From positions 496,001 to 560,000 of the forward strand of contig NZ_CP013382.1 of assembly GCF_001513745.1 (NCBI RefSeq): DNA of 64,000 nucleotides. Direction: 5' to 3'. Source of the stretch: Burkholderia humptydooensis (lineage in GTDB: Bacteria; Pseudomonadota; Gammaproteobacteria; Burkholderiales; Burkholderiaceae). Positions 44,770-54,320 of the stretch are shown here, in pieces. The notes under the pieces were generated by a model. The model did not search any database. It was not told where the DNA came from and saw only the letters and a list, made by a program, of their open reading frames with translations. The position numbers and the translations under genes were made by a program. Numbering within the stretch: position 1 is the first letter of the stretch; each line of letters opens with the position of its first letter.

Positions 44770-46401
44770 ATGGACAACTTTTGCCGCACGAATCTGCCTG
44801 CAACGACCGATCTGCCGGAGTTCGTCTTCGAGTTGCCGGGCCTGCAGTATCCGGAGCGCATCAACTGCGCGGCGGCGCTGCTCGACGACGCCGTGACCCG
44901 GCGAGGCTGGGGCGAGCGCGTCGCGATTCGCACCGAGTGCGGCGCCGCGTGGTCGTATCGCGAACTGTTCGAGCTGAGCAACCGGATCGCGAACCTGCTC
45001 GTGCGCGACGGCGGGCTCGTGCCGGGCAACCGGGTGCTGCTGCACGGAACCAATCACCCGTTCCTCGCCGCCGCGTGGTTCGCGGTTGTCAAGGCGGGCG
45101 GCGTCGCGGTGACGACGATGCCGCTGCTGCGCGCGGGCGAGCTGTCGAAAGTCATCGCGCAGGCGAAGGTCTCGCACGCGCTCTGCGAAGCGTCGGTATC
45201 CGCCGAATTGCGCGCCGCGATGGCGGTGGTGCCCGGCGTGGGGTTCATCCGGTGCTACGGCACGGACGAGGAAGACGCGGCCGCGTTCGAGCGGCTGATG
45301 CGCGAATACCCGGCGACGTTCGACCCGGTCGACGCGCGCGCCGACGATCCTTGCATCGTCGCGTTCACGTCGGGCACGACCGGGCGTCCGAAGGCGACCG
45401 TGCATTTCCATCGCGACGTGATGGCGATCTGCCATTGCTTCCCGCAGCACGTGCTGAAGCCGAACGCCGACGACGTGTTCTGCGGCTCGCCGCCGCTCGC
45501 GTTCACGTTCGGGCTCGGCGCGCTGCTGCTGTTTCCGCTGAGCGTCGGCGCGAGCGTCGTGCTGTTGCAGCGGGCGAAGCCGGAGCGGCTGCTCGCCGCG
45601 ATCGGCGCGCATCGCGTGAGCATCCTGTTCACCGCGCCGGCCGCGTATCGGGCGATGCTCGACGGCATCGGCGATCACGACATCTCCAGCCTGCGCAAAT
45701 GCGTGTGCGCGGGCGAGGCGCTGCCGGTGCCGACGCGCAACGCGTGGCTCGCGCGCACGGGCATTCGCATCATCGACGGCATCGGCGCGACCGAAATGCT
45801 GCACATCTTCGCGTCCGCGGACGACATGCAGGCGAAGGAAGGCGCGATCGGCAAGGCGGTGCCCGGCTACCGGCTCGCGATCCTCGACGAGCGCGGCGAG
45901 CGCCTGCCGCCCTATCACGTCGGCCGTCTCGCGGTGCAGGGGCCGACCGGCTGCCGCTACCTGAGCGACGCGCGCCAGCGCGACTACGTGCGGCACGGGT
46001 GGAACCTGACGGGCGACGCCGCCTATCTCGACGAGGACGGCTACCTGTTCTATCAGTCGCGCGCCGACGATCTGATCATCAGCCTCGGCTACACCATTTC
46101 GCCCGCCGAGGTGGAGGAGGCGGTGCTGAGCCACGCGGACGTGCTCGAGTGCGGCGTCGTCGGCGCGCCCGACGGGCGCGGCGGCACGCTCGTATGCGCG
46201 CACGTCGTGCTGAGGCCCGGCGTGTGCGGCTCAGACGCGCTGACGGCGGCGTTGCAGCAGCACGTGAAGGCGCGGATCGCGCCGTACAAGTATCCGCGGC
46301 GCATCGAGTATCGCGCGGCCGGTCTGCCGCGCAACGAAGCCGGCAAGTTGCAGCGCTTCAAGCTGCGGCAGGCGGCCGCCGACGACGTACAGGCGGCCTG
46401 A
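44770..46401 (+). CDS. hmqA: Anthranilate-CoA ligase (PqsA homologue)
   Basis: A 543-aa ANL-superfamily ligase close to 2-aminobenzoate-CoA ligases. The AMP-binding loop TSGTTGRPKATVH starts at T200; GIGATEMLH, YLFYQSRADDLIIS and the C-terminal lysine in RNEAGKLQR follow. It activates anthranilate to anthraniloyl-CoA, the starter for 2-alkyl-4-quinolones. First gene of hmqA-G (hhqA in B. pseudomallei), with hmqB 34 bases downstream. Assignment rests on the complete operon order matching pqsABCDE plus two Burkholderia-specific genes. Confidence 0.92.
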   Translation: MDNFCRTNLPATTDLPEFVFELPGLQYPERINCAAALLDDAVTRRGWGERVAIRTECGAAWSYRELFELSNRIANLLVRDGGLVPGNRVLLHGTNHPFLAAAWFAVVKAGGVAVTTMPLLRAGELSKVIAQAKVSHALCEASVSAELRAAMAVVPGVGFIRCYGTDEEDAAAFERLMREYPATFDPVDARADDPCIVAFTSGTTGRPKATVHFHRDVMAICHCFPQHVLKPNADDVFCGSPPLAFTFGLGALLLFPLSVGASVVLLQRAKPERLLAAIGAHRVSILFTAPAAYRAMLDGIGDHDISSLRKCVCAGEALPVPTRNAWLARTGIRIIDGIGATEMLHIFASADDMQAKEGAIGKAVPGYRLAILDERGERLPPYHVGRLAVQGPTGCRYLSDARQRDYVRHGWNLTGDAAYLDEDGYLFYQSRADDLIISLGYTISPAEVEEAVLSHADVLECGVVGAPDGRGGTLVCAHVVLRPGVCGSDALTAALQQHVKARIAPYKYPRRIEYRAAGLPRNEAGKLQRFKLRQAAADDVQAA

Positions 46402-46435
46402 CGGCATCGCCCAACCCATTCGACATCGAGGCGAC

Positions 46436-47317
46436 ATGAAAATACTGGGAGCGGGTATTGCAATACCGGACGGCGCGGCGCACGCGCTGGCATTTGCGAA
46501 CGACTATGCGCTCAAGGCGGCGCGGCAGGCGCTTTCGAAAGCGCGCTGCCTGCCTTCGGAGCTCGATCTGATCGTCAGCCTGTCGGTTTCGCCGAACCGG
46601 ATGGCGGACGCGGCGGGCATCGCGGGGCCGCGGCTCGCGCATCCGGTGCAGCGTGATCTGCGCGCGGCCAACGCAGCCGTGTTCGATCTGCTCGACGCCG
46701 ACTGGACGCTCGCGCTCGATCTCGTGCAGAGCCATTGCCGGCAGCTCGGCTACCGCCGCGCGCTCGTCGTGAAGGCCGAGGCGCTCGCCGACGTCGACGG
46801 CGCCGAATCGGGCGGCCATGCGGACGGCGCGGGCGCGATCGTGCTCTCGCCCGGCCGCGGCGACCGCTACCACGCGAGCTACGCGGATCTCGACGCGCCG
46901 AGCCTCGCGACGCTGGCCGGCGTGTCCGCGCGGCATGCGCACGAGACGGGCGTCGTCGCGCGCTTCGACGGCGGCTTCGATCCGGCGGCGGGGCGCTTTC
47001 GCGCCGTGCCGCGCAATGCGGACGCGGCCGTGCGCGAGGTCGTCGGCGACGTGCGAAGCAGGATCGACGCGCCGGTATCCGAACTGTTCCGTGAATCCTG
47101 GGTGTGCGGCTGGCTCGCGGACGACGCAGGCCTCGCGAGCGGGGCGCAAGCCGACGTGATCGACTTGATCGATGGCGACGCCGGCGTTCCCGCCGCGTTC
47201 CAGCTTCCCGCGTGGCTCGCGACCCGCGCGGGCGCGCGCGGCGACGCGCGGGTCGTCGCCGCGCTGACGCTCAACGCGTTCAAGCCCCGCATCGCATGCA
47301 TCGCAATGGAGGTCTGA
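46436..47317 (+). CDS. hmqB: PqsB-like subunit of the alkylquinolone synthase
   Basis: A 293-aa thiolase-fold protein with a degenerate KAS-III layout and no clear catalytic Cys-His-Asn triad (the nucleophile region reads NAAVFDLLDADWTLAL). PqsB in Pseudomonas is likewise the non-catalytic partner of PqsC. The stop TGA overlaps the hmqC ATG (TGATG arrangement), as expected for obligate subunits. Role: with HmqC, condenses octanoate-type acyl groups with 2-aminobenzoylacetate to form the quinolone. Confidence 0.87.
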   Translation: MKILGAGIAIPDGAAHALAFANDYALKAARQALSKARCLPSELDLIVSLSVSPNRMADAAGIAGPRLAHPVQRDLRAANAAVFDLLDADWTLALDLVQSHCRQLGYRRALVVKAEALADVDGAESGGHADGAGAIVLSPGRGDRYHASYADLDAPSLATLAGVSARHAHETGVVARFDGGFDPAAGRFRAVPRNADAAVREVVGDVRSRIDAPVSELFRESWVCGWLADDAGLASGAQADVIDLIDGDAGVPAAFQLPAWLATRAGARGDARVVAALTLNAFKPRIACIAMEV

Positions 47318-48423
47318 TGTCCTACAACGTTCGCATGGCCAGTCTCGCGTGCAATCTGCCGTCGCGCCTGCTGCGCAACGACGATGCCGCCTTCGATGAA
47401 GTCGAGCCGATCCCGTCCGAGTGGTGGCAGTTCTGGGGCATCGAGTCGCGCTACGTGATCGATCCGCACGCGGGCGAATCCGAGTTCGCGATGGCCGAGC
47501 GCACCGCGCGCCAGGCGCTCGCGCGCGCGGGCGTCGACGCGGCCGAACTCGATCTCGTGCTGTTCAACATCACGTCGCCGTTCGTCACCGCCGCCGACGG
47601 CGCGAGGCGTTTCGCGCCGCGGCTGTCGCGCGCGCTGCGCGATCGGCTCGGCGCGAAACGCGCGCTCGATGCCGACGTCGAAATGGAATGCGCGAGCTTC
47701 GTGCTGCAAATGCAGCTCGCGACGAACCTGATCAAGCAGGGGCGCGTGAAGCGCGCGCTCGTGTGCTCGTCCGAGCGGATGTCGGCGGTCGTCGATTACG
47801 CGAGCAAATCGTCGACGACGTTCGGCGACGGCGCGGCGGCGGCCGTGCTCGTCGCCGACGCGCACGATCCGCACGGCGCCGACTGGCTGAACGCCGTCTA
47901 CCGCAGCGACGCGACGCACTACGCTCTCGCGACGATGCAATGGCGCTACCCGAAGCCCGCAGCGGATCGCGACGACGCCGAGCGCCAGGCCGAGCGCTTC
48001 GGCGCGTATTTCACGCTGAAGCCCGAGGCGCAGGAGCAGATCGCGCGCTTCATGCCCGAGGCGATTCCCGACATCGTCGAGCGTCTGCTGCGCAAGACCG
48101 GCTTGCGCACGGACGATATCGACGCGATGGTGTTCCATCAGCCGTCGGAGATTCTCGTGCGCGCGTGGGCGCAGCGCCTCGGCCTCGCGCCGGATCAATA
48201 CGTGATTCGCCTGGCCGATTGCGCGTGCCTCGTGTCGGCCGCGGTGCCGCTCGCGCTTTACGAATCGATTCGCCGCGGCGTCGTGAAGCCGGGCTCGCAA
48301 GTGGTGATCGCGGGCGCGGGCGCCGGCTGGGGCTTCGGCGCGCAGCTATGGCGCTGGGGCGAGACGGCCGTGACCGACGCGGGCTCGACGCTCGATGCGA
48401 CGGAGCGCGAACATGCGGCATAA
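47317..48423 (+). CDS. hmqC: PqsC-like catalytic subunit of the alkylquinolone synthase
   Basis: A 368-aa KAS-III-like enzyme with Cys125 in DVEMECASFVLQMQ as nucleophile and MVFHQPSE supplying the His. Relatives accept a fatty acyl group onto this Cys and condense it with 2-aminobenzoylacetate. It overlaps hmqB upstream and hmqD downstream (11 bases), so the three are translationally coupled. Confidence 0.9.
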   Translation: MSYNVRMASLACNLPSRLLRNDDAAFDEVEPIPSEWWQFWGIESRYVIDPHAGESEFAMAERTARQALARAGVDAAELDLVLFNITSPFVTAADGARRFAPRLSRALRDRLGAKRALDADVEMECASFVLQMQLATNLIKQGRVKRALVCSSERMSAVVDYASKSSTTFGDGAAAAVLVADAHDPHGADWLNAVYRSDATHYALATMQWRYPKPAADRDDAERQAERFGAYFTLKPEAQEQIARFMPEAIPDIVERLLRKTGLRTDDIDAMVFHQPSEILVRAWAQRLGLAPDQYVIRLADCACLVSAAVPLALYESIRRGVVKPGSQVVIAGAGAGWGFGAQLWRWGETAVTDAGSTLDATEREHAA

Positions 48424-49411
48424 CCTGGAGATCGCCGGGCTCGGCCACGCGCTGCCGGAGCGGATCGTCGGCAACGACGAAGTCGCGCGCGTCATCGATA
48501 CGAGCGACGCGTTCATCCGCACGCGCACCGGCGTGCGGCATCGCCGCTACCTCGCGCCCGGCCGGCAGCTCGCGGATCTCGCGTGCCCGGCCGCCGAGCG
48601 CGCGATGGCCGACGCGGGCGTCGCGCCCGCCGACATCGATCTGCTGATCGTCAACACGCTGTCGCCCGATCATCACGATCCGTCGCAGGCGTGCTACATG
48701 CAGCCGCGGCTCGGGCTGCGCGAGATTCCGTGCTTCGACATCCGCGCGCAATGCAGCGGCGCGCTGTACGGGCTCGAGATCGCGCGGCACTTCGTTGCGA
48801 GCGGCCTGTATCGCAACGTGCTGCTGATCTGCGCGGAAGCGCTGTCGCGGCGGATCGACACGAGCAACGCGGGCCGCAACCTGTCGATCCTGCTGAGCGA
48901 CGGCGCGGCCGCGATGGTGCTGCGCGCGCAGCCCGACGCGACGCGCGGCCTCATCGATCTGTCGCTCGGCGCGGACGGCACGCAGTTCGATCTGCTGCAG
49001 ACGGAAGCGCCGGGCGCGAAGCGGCCGAACTTCATCGATGCCGACGACATCGCGGCGGGCCGCCACTGCTTCCGGATGCGCGGCGCCGAGATGTTCGAGG
49101 ACGCGACGCGCCGCATCGTCGGCGCGTGCCGGCAGATGCTGGACAAGCACCGGCTCGCGCTCGGCGACATCGGGCTCGTCGTGCCGCATCAGCCGAACCT
49201 GCGGATCATCGACGCGGTGGTCGAGCAACTCGGCCTGCCGCGCGAGCGCTGCATGATTTCCGTCGAGGATCTCGGCAACATGGCGAGCGCCGCGTTTCCG
49301 GTCGCGCTCGCGCTCGCGCGCGAGCAGGGGCGGATGCCGGCCGGCCAACTGAACCTGCTCGTGACCTACGGCGCGGGCTCGACCTGGGCGTGCGCGCTCT
49401 ATCGGAGCTGA
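48413..49411 (+). CDS. hmqD: PqsD-like anthraniloyl-CoA/malonyl-CoA condensing enzyme
   Basis: A 332-aa FabH-like enzyme. Cys114 in DIRAQCSGALYGLE is the nucleophile; VVPHQPNLRI carries the His and EDLGNMASAAFP the Asn of the triad. PqsD condenses anthraniloyl-CoA with malonyl-CoA to 2-aminobenzoylacetyl-CoA. The start at 48413 overlaps the end of hmqC; an earlier Met at 48395 is possible. Confidence 0.92.
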   Translation: MRHNLEIAGLGHALPERIVGNDEVARVIDTSDAFIRTRTGVRHRRYLAPGRQLADLACPAAERAMADAGVAPADIDLLIVNTLSPDHHDPSQACYMQPRLGLREIPCFDIRAQCSGALYGLEIARHFVASGLYRNVLLICAEALSRRIDTSNAGRNLSILLSDGAAAMVLRAQPDATRGLIDLSLGADGTQFDLLQTEAPGAKRPNFIDADDIAAGRHCFRMRGAEMFEDATRRIVGACRQMLDKHRLALGDIGLVVPHQPNLRIIDAVVEQLGLPRERCMISVEDLGNMASAAFPVALALAREQGRMPAGQLNLLVTYGAGSTWACALYRS

Positions 49412-49425
49412 AGGAGCCGAACGAC

Positions 49426-50322
49426 ATGCAGCACAGCACTCCAGGCTGGATCGACTCGCAGCTCGCCATCGTCGGCACCGAGGACGTGCCGCTGTACGTG
49501 GTCGTCAACGACGAAGCCGCGACGCTCGTCGAAGGCGGGCTGAGCGGCATGACCGAGCTCGTGTGGCGGCAGCTTCACGCCCTGCTGAGCGACTACGGCG
49601 GCATCCGGCATCTGCGCTACTGGCTGATCACGCATTCGCACTACGACCATTGCAGCCTGCTCGGCACGCTCGCGCCGCGCATGCCGTGGCTGCACATCGT
49701 CGGCTCGCCCGATACGGCCGACGCGCTGCAGAGCCCGTCCGCGTGCCGAACGATCAGGATGCTCGACGCTCAGGCGTCCGTCGCGTGGGAGCCGGTCGCC
49801 GAGGCCGAGCTCGCCGACCTGTCGGACATTCCGCTGTATCCGCTCAATCCGGGCAGGGCGCTCGACATCGGCGAAGGGATGCGGATGCGCGCGATCGCGC
49901 TGCCGGGCCACAGCGCATGCCTGCTCGGCTATCACTGCCCGCAGCTCGATCTGCTGTTCGTGTCGGACGCCCTCGGCGAATACCACGCGCCGACGCAATG
50001 GCTGCCGCTCGTGTTCCAGGATCTGCCCGCCTACCGGCGGTCGCTCGACGCGATCGAGCAGCAGCACGCGTCGCGGATCGCGCTCGGCCATTACGGCGTC
50101 GTCGGCGGCGGCGTCGCGCGGCACGCGGTCCGGCATGCGCGCGACGGTCTTGCCGCGCGCAGCGACGAAGCGCGCGCCGCGCGCGGCGACACGAATGCGA
50201 CGCGCGCGCTCGCGCGGCAATGGACCGAGCGCTACGCGGCGCGCAGCGCGAAAGTGGTGCCGCGCGCGCTGCATCTGAAGAGCATGGAGCGAATGATCGA
50301 CCTGTTCCAGCGCGCCGCGTAG
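49426..50322 (+). CDS. hmqE: PqsE-like metallo-beta-lactamase-fold thioesterase
   Basis: A 298-aa MBL-fold protein with the metal motif H70-S-H72-Y-D74-H75 (ITHSHYDHC), aligned almost residue for residue with PqsE H69/H71/D73/H74, plus LPGHSACLLGYH and ALGHYGVVGGG for the remaining ligands. PqsE hydrolyses 2-aminobenzoylacetyl-CoA and in Pseudomonas also affects RhlR signalling; only the thioesterase role can be transferred here. It begins 14 bases after hmqD. Confidence 0.9.
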   Translation: MQHSTPGWIDSQLAIVGTEDVPLYVVVNDEAATLVEGGLSGMTELVWRQLHALLSDYGGIRHLRYWLITHSHYDHCSLLGTLAPRMPWLHIVGSPDTADALQSPSACRTIRMLDAQASVAWEPVAEAELADLSDIPLYPLNPGRALDIGEGMRMRAIALPGHSACLLGYHCPQLDLLFVSDALGEYHAPTQWLPLVFQDLPAYRRSLDAIEQQHASRIALGHYGVVGGGVARHAVRHARDGLAARSDEARAARGDTNATRALARQWTERYAARSAKVVPRALHLKSMERMIDLFQRAA

Positions 50323-50333
50323 GCGCGCGCGCC

Positions 50334-50354
50334 GGCGCGGGCGACGCCCGCGCC
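50334..50354 (+). promoter_or_regulatory. Hairpin between hmqE and hmqF
   Basis: A perfect 9-bp stem (50334-50342 with 50346-50354) and 3-base loop, starting 11 bases after the hmqE stop, no U-tract. It lies in the only sizeable gap of the operon (127 bases) and may dampen or separate expression of the PqsA-E-like half from hmqFG. Confidence 0.45.
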
Positions 50355-50449
50355 GAACGCCCCACCGGCCGGCTCACGTCGGATCGTCGGCGCCGGCCGC
50401 CGAACGCAACCACCACGACCGTGGGTTTCATTTCCTGTCGGATGACGCC

Positions 50450-53400
50450 ATGACCACCACCAATCTGCCGAAGACGATCAACGAGCTGCTGCGCGCGCGC
50501 GCGGCGACGAGAGGCGAGAAAGTCGCGTATCTGTTCCTGAGCGGTCAGCCCGACGACGAGCAGCAGCAATCGATCACGTTCGCGGAACTCGATCTGGCCG
50601 CACGCCGCGTCGCGCTGCTGCTGCAACGGCAGTCGGTCGGCGTCGGCGAGCGCGTGCTGCTGCTGTGCCGGCCGGGGCTCGACTACGTCGCGGGCTTCCT
50701 CGGCTGCCTGTACGCGGGCGCGGTCGCCGTGCCCGCGTATCCGCCGCGCAACCGGCAGCACGCGAGCCGCATCGTCGGCATCGTCGAGAGCGCGGGCGCG
50801 AAGGCGATCCTGTCCACCGGCGACGATTTCACGCGCTGCGCGAAGCTGCTGGAGGATACGGCGGCGTCGCACGTCGCGCTGCTCGACCTCGACGCCGCGA
50901 AGCCGCTCGACGCGACGCTCGAGCCGGCCGACGTCGCGCCTTCGCACGTCGCGTTCCTGCAGTACACGTCGGGCACGACCGGCAAGCCGAAGGGCGTGAT
51001 GGTCACGCACGGCAACCTGATCCACAACCTTTCGCTGATCGGCGAATGGATGGGGTATCACGACGAGAGCACGATGGTCAGTTGGCTGCCGCCGTATCAC
51101 GACATGGGGTTGATCGGCGGGGTCCTGACGTCGCTGTTCGGCGGTTTTCGCTGCGTGCTGATGGCGCCGGAGCGCTTCATCCAGCATCCGTTCCTGTGGT
51201 TGCGCGCGATCAGCGACCATCGCGCGGACGTGACGGGCGCGCCCGACTTCGCCTACCGGATGTGCAGCCGCCGCGTGCCCGATGAAGCGCTCGCGACGCT
51301 TGACCTGAGCTGCCTGAAGACCGCGTACAGCGGCGCGGAATCGGTCCGCTACGGCACGCTCGCGGAGTTCGCGCAGCGCTTCGCGCCGACGGGCTTCGAT
51401 CCGGAGCGCTTCAAGCCGTGCTACGGCCTCGCCGAATGCACGCTGCTCGTCGCGGGGCGCAGCGCGCCGCGGCCGCTTCGCACGGTGTGCGTCGACCAGG
51501 CGGCGCTGCAGCAGCAGAAGGTCGCGATCCGGCGCGAGTTCGAGGGCCTCGCGCCGCAGATGGACGAGCGCGACGGCGAGCGCGTGCTCGTCAGCGTCGG
51601 CGTGCCGATCGGCGGGCAGCGGGTCGTCGTGCGCGATCTGAATACGAACGAGCGCTGCGCGGACGACGAAATCGGCGAGATCTGCGTCGCGGGCGCGAGC
51701 GTCGCGCCCGGCTACTGGCAGCAGTACGAACAGACGCTCGCGGCGTTCCAGCGCGGCATCGGCGGCGAGGCCGGGCAGGATTTCGCCGCCACGGGCGACC
51801 TTGGCTTCCATCATCGCGGCGATCTGTACGTCACCGGCCGCCTGAAGGACATGATCATCATCGCCGGGCGCAACTACTACTCGGAAGACATCGAGTACGC
51901 GGTGATCGGCAGCCGGCCCGAGCTGGTGCCGAACGGCTGCGCGGCGTTCACGGTCGACGCGGGCGACGAGGAGCGGCTCGTCGTCGTCGCGGAGATCGAG
52001 CGCACGCATCGCAAGGGCGATCTCGACGCGCTGCTCAAGGGCATGCGCGAGGCGATCTGGCTGCGCCACGACATCAGCCCGGGCGCGGTGCTGCTGGTGT
52101 CGCCCGGCAGCGTGCCGAAGACATCGAGCGGCAAGGTGCGGCGCAGCGAATGCCGCAAGCGGTTGCGCGACGGCGAGCTGACGGTGCTCGCGCGCTGGGA
52201 CGCGGACGACTGCGTGGCCGAAGCCACGCAGGGCGGCGGCGCCGCCGCGTCCGCGTCGTCGGCTTCGCCGGCCGCGCAGGCGCCTTGCGCCGCGCCGGCC
52301 GCGCAAGCCCATGCAACCGATGCGGCCGCCGCGGGCAGCGCCGCCTCGCCGAACGCCGCGAAGGTCGAGCAGCTCAAGGACTGGCTGCGCCACTACGCGC
52401 GCACGCGAATCGATTCGCGAACCATCGACGAGCGCCGGACCATTCCGCCGCACATCGTGCTCGACTTCGGCAACGCGGGGCTCCTCGGCATGCAGATCGA
52501 CCGCGGATACGGCGGCCTCGGTCTCACGCATCGCGAGATGCTGGCGCTGGTGTCGCAACTGGCGACGATCGACACGACGCTCGCATTCTTCGTGGGCCTG
52601 AACAATACGCTCGGCATCCGGCCGATCATGCTGGACGCGCAGCCCGCGCTGCGCGACGAGCTGCTGCCGCTGCTCGCGACGGGGCGCACGCTCGCCGCGT
52701 TCGCGCTGACCGAGCCGGATGCGGGCTCGAACGCGCGCGCGATCGTGTCGACCGCGCAGCGCATCGACGGCGATCACTGGCTCGTCAGCGGCCGCAAGAG
52801 CTGGAGCGGATCGTCGGCGTGGGCGGGGGTGATCAACGTGTTCGCGAAGCAGGCGGACGGCGCCGGCATGGTCGGGCTCGCGGTCCGGCAGGGCACGCCC
52901 GGCCTGCGGATCGGCGCGGAAGACCTGACGATGGGCGTGCGCGGGATGATCCAGAACACGCTCCACCTCGATCGCGCGCGCGTGAGCGACGCGTGCCGGC
53001 TCGGCGCGCCCGGGCAGGGGATGGCGGTCGCGCAGCAGACGATGAACTTCGCGCGCCTCGGCATCGGCGCGGTCTGCGTCGGCGCGATGAAGCGCTGCGC
53101 GCAGTTGATGCATCGCTATGCGGCGCGCCGCCGGATCGGCACCGGCCTGCTGCTCGACCATCCGCTCGCCCGTCAGCGTCTTGGCGACCTGCGGCATCGG
53201 ATCGACGGACTGAGCGCGCTGATCGAGCAACTGGCGGCCGATTTCGACGCGGGGCGCGACGCGCCCGAAGACGGCCTGCTGATCGCGAAGATTCTCGGCT
53301 CGGAGTGCCTGTCGCAAACGTCCGACGAACTGATGCAGATGCTGGGCGGGCGCGGCTACATCGAAACGAATGTCGCGCCGCAGATCTTCCGCGATGCGCG

Positions 53401-54307
53401 GCTGCCGCGCATCTTCGAGGGGCCGACCGAGACGCTGCTCGCGCATCTGGGCAGCCGTCTGCTGAACGGCGGCGACGATCTGCTCGGCTATCTGGGCGAG
53501 CGCACGGGCGCGGGCGCGCTGGCCGCCGAGCTGCGCGGGCTCGGCGAGCAACTGCTCGAAGAGGGGCTCGCGAACGCGGAAGCGCTCGGCGGGGCCGCGC
53601 ACGCGACGAACTGGGTCAACTACTGGCTCGGCAGCGTCGCGCAATGGGCGCTGCTGCTGGCCGCCGTCGAGCAGGCCGCGAAGCGGCGCGGCGCCGACGG
53701 CGCGACGCTCGATTGGGCGCAGAGCCAATACGAGCTCGCGGTCGAGGCGGCGCAGCGCCAGGTGGGCCGCCGGCGCATGCTGTCGAGCGCCGCGCAGCTC
53801 GCCGAGTGGGCGCAGCGCGACGAGCGCGAGATCGGTCCGATCGAGCAGACGGTGCCGGGCGCGACGCAACGGATCGATCCGCTGCTGCGCGCCGACTACG
53901 ACACGCGTGCGGAGCCCGCCGGCATCGGCGCGGCGCTCGCCGTCGACGAGCCGCCGCCGGCCGCCGACGTCTCGCCCGAGCCTGCGTCCGCGTCGGCCGG
54001 GCAGGCCGCCCCCGGGCTGAAGCGCGAGGTCGAGCGCTGGCTGCTGACGTGGCTCGGCGAGCGTCTGCGCAATCGCCGGATCGCGCTGACGGCCGAGACG
54101 ACCTTCGCCGACATCGGCCTCGATTCGATCCTCGCGGTCGAGCTGACGATGGCGTTCGGCGACGCGTTTCGCACGACCGTCGATGCGTCCGCCGTCTGGG
54201 ATCACGCGTCGATCGACGCATTGGCGACGCATCTCGCCGCCCGAATGGGCCAGCACGCGCCCGCGCAAGCGGACGCGGCTTCGTCCGCCATTTCTTCTTC
54301 CTTGTGA
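50450..54307 (+). CDS. hmqF: Trifunctional acyl-AMP ligase / acyl-CoA dehydrogenase-like / ACP protein
   Basis: A 1285-aa fusion. Residues 1 to about 590 are a fatty acyl-AMP ligase (TSGTTGKPKG at 173-182, SWLPPYHDMGLIGG, GLAECTLLVAG). About 640-1010 is an acyl-CoA-dehydrogenase domain (FALTEPDAGSN, MGVRGMIQNTLHL, LGGRGYIETN). A disordered linker leads to a C-terminal carrier domain with the phosphopantetheine Ser1226 in DIGLDSILAVEL. The logical role is to activate a fatty acid, load it on the internal carrier and introduce the trans-2 double bond found in HMAQ alkenyl chains. Ala-rich linkers separate the domains. Its Burkholderia-specific presence marks hmq rather than pqs. Confidence 0.92.
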   Translation: MTTTNLPKTINELLRARAATRGEKVAYLFLSGQPDDEQQQSITFAELDLAARRVALLLQRQSVGVGERVLLLCRPGLDYVAGFLGCLYAGAVAVPAYPPRNRQHASRIVGIVESAGAKAILSTGDDFTRCAKLLEDTAASHVALLDLDAAKPLDATLEPADVAPSHVAFLQYTSGTTGKPKGVMVTHGNLIHNLSLIGEWMGYHDESTMVSWLPPYHDMGLIGGVLTSLFGGFRCVLMAPERFIQHPFLWLRAISDHRADVTGAPDFAYRMCSRRVPDEALATLDLSCLKTAYSGAESVRYGTLAEFAQRFAPTGFDPERFKPCYGLAECTLLVAGRSAPRPLRTVCVDQAALQQQKVAIRREFEGLAPQMDERDGERVLVSVGVPIGGQRVVVRDLNTNERCADDEIGEICVAGASVAPGYWQQYEQTLAAFQRGIGGEAGQDFAATGDLGFHHRGDLYVTGRLKDMIIIAGRNYYSEDIEYAVIGSRPELVPNGCAAFTVDAGDEERLVVVAEIERTHRKGDLDALLKGMREAIWLRHDISPGAVLLVSPGSVPKTSSGKVRRSECRKRLRDGELTVLARWDADDCVAEATQGGGAAASASSASPAAQAPCAAPAAQAHATDAAAAGSAASPNAAKVEQLKDWLRHYARTRIDSRTIDERRTIPPHIVLDFGNAGLLGMQIDRGYGGLGLTHREMLALVSQLATIDTTLAFFVGLNNTLGIRPIMLDAQPALRDELLPLLATGRTLAAFALTEPDAGSNARAIVSTAQRIDGDHWLVSGRKSWSGSSAWAGVINVFAKQADGAGMVGLAVRQGTPGLRIGAEDLTMGVRGMIQNTLHLDRARVSDACRLGAPGQGMAVAQQTMNFARLGIGAVCVGAMKRCAQLMHRYAARRRIGTGLLLDHPLARQRLGDLRHRIDGLSALIEQLAADFDAGRDAPEDGLLIAKILGSECLSQTSDELMQMLGGRGYIETNVAPQIFRDARLPRIFEGPTETLLAHLGSRLLNGGDDLLGYLGERTGAGALAAELRGLGEQLLEEGLANAEALGGAAHATNWVNYWLGSVAQWALLLAAVEQAAKRRGADGATLDWAQSQYELAVEAAQRQVGRRRMLSSAAQLAEWAQRDEREIGPIEQTVPGATQRIDPLLRADYDTRAEPAGIGAALAVDEPPPAADVSPEPASASAGQAAPGLKREVERWLLTWLGERLRNRRIALTAETTFADIGLDSILAVELTMAFGDAFRTTVDASAVWDHASIDALATHLAARMGQHAPAQADAASSAISSSL

Positions 54308-54320
54308 GGCGCATCCGATC

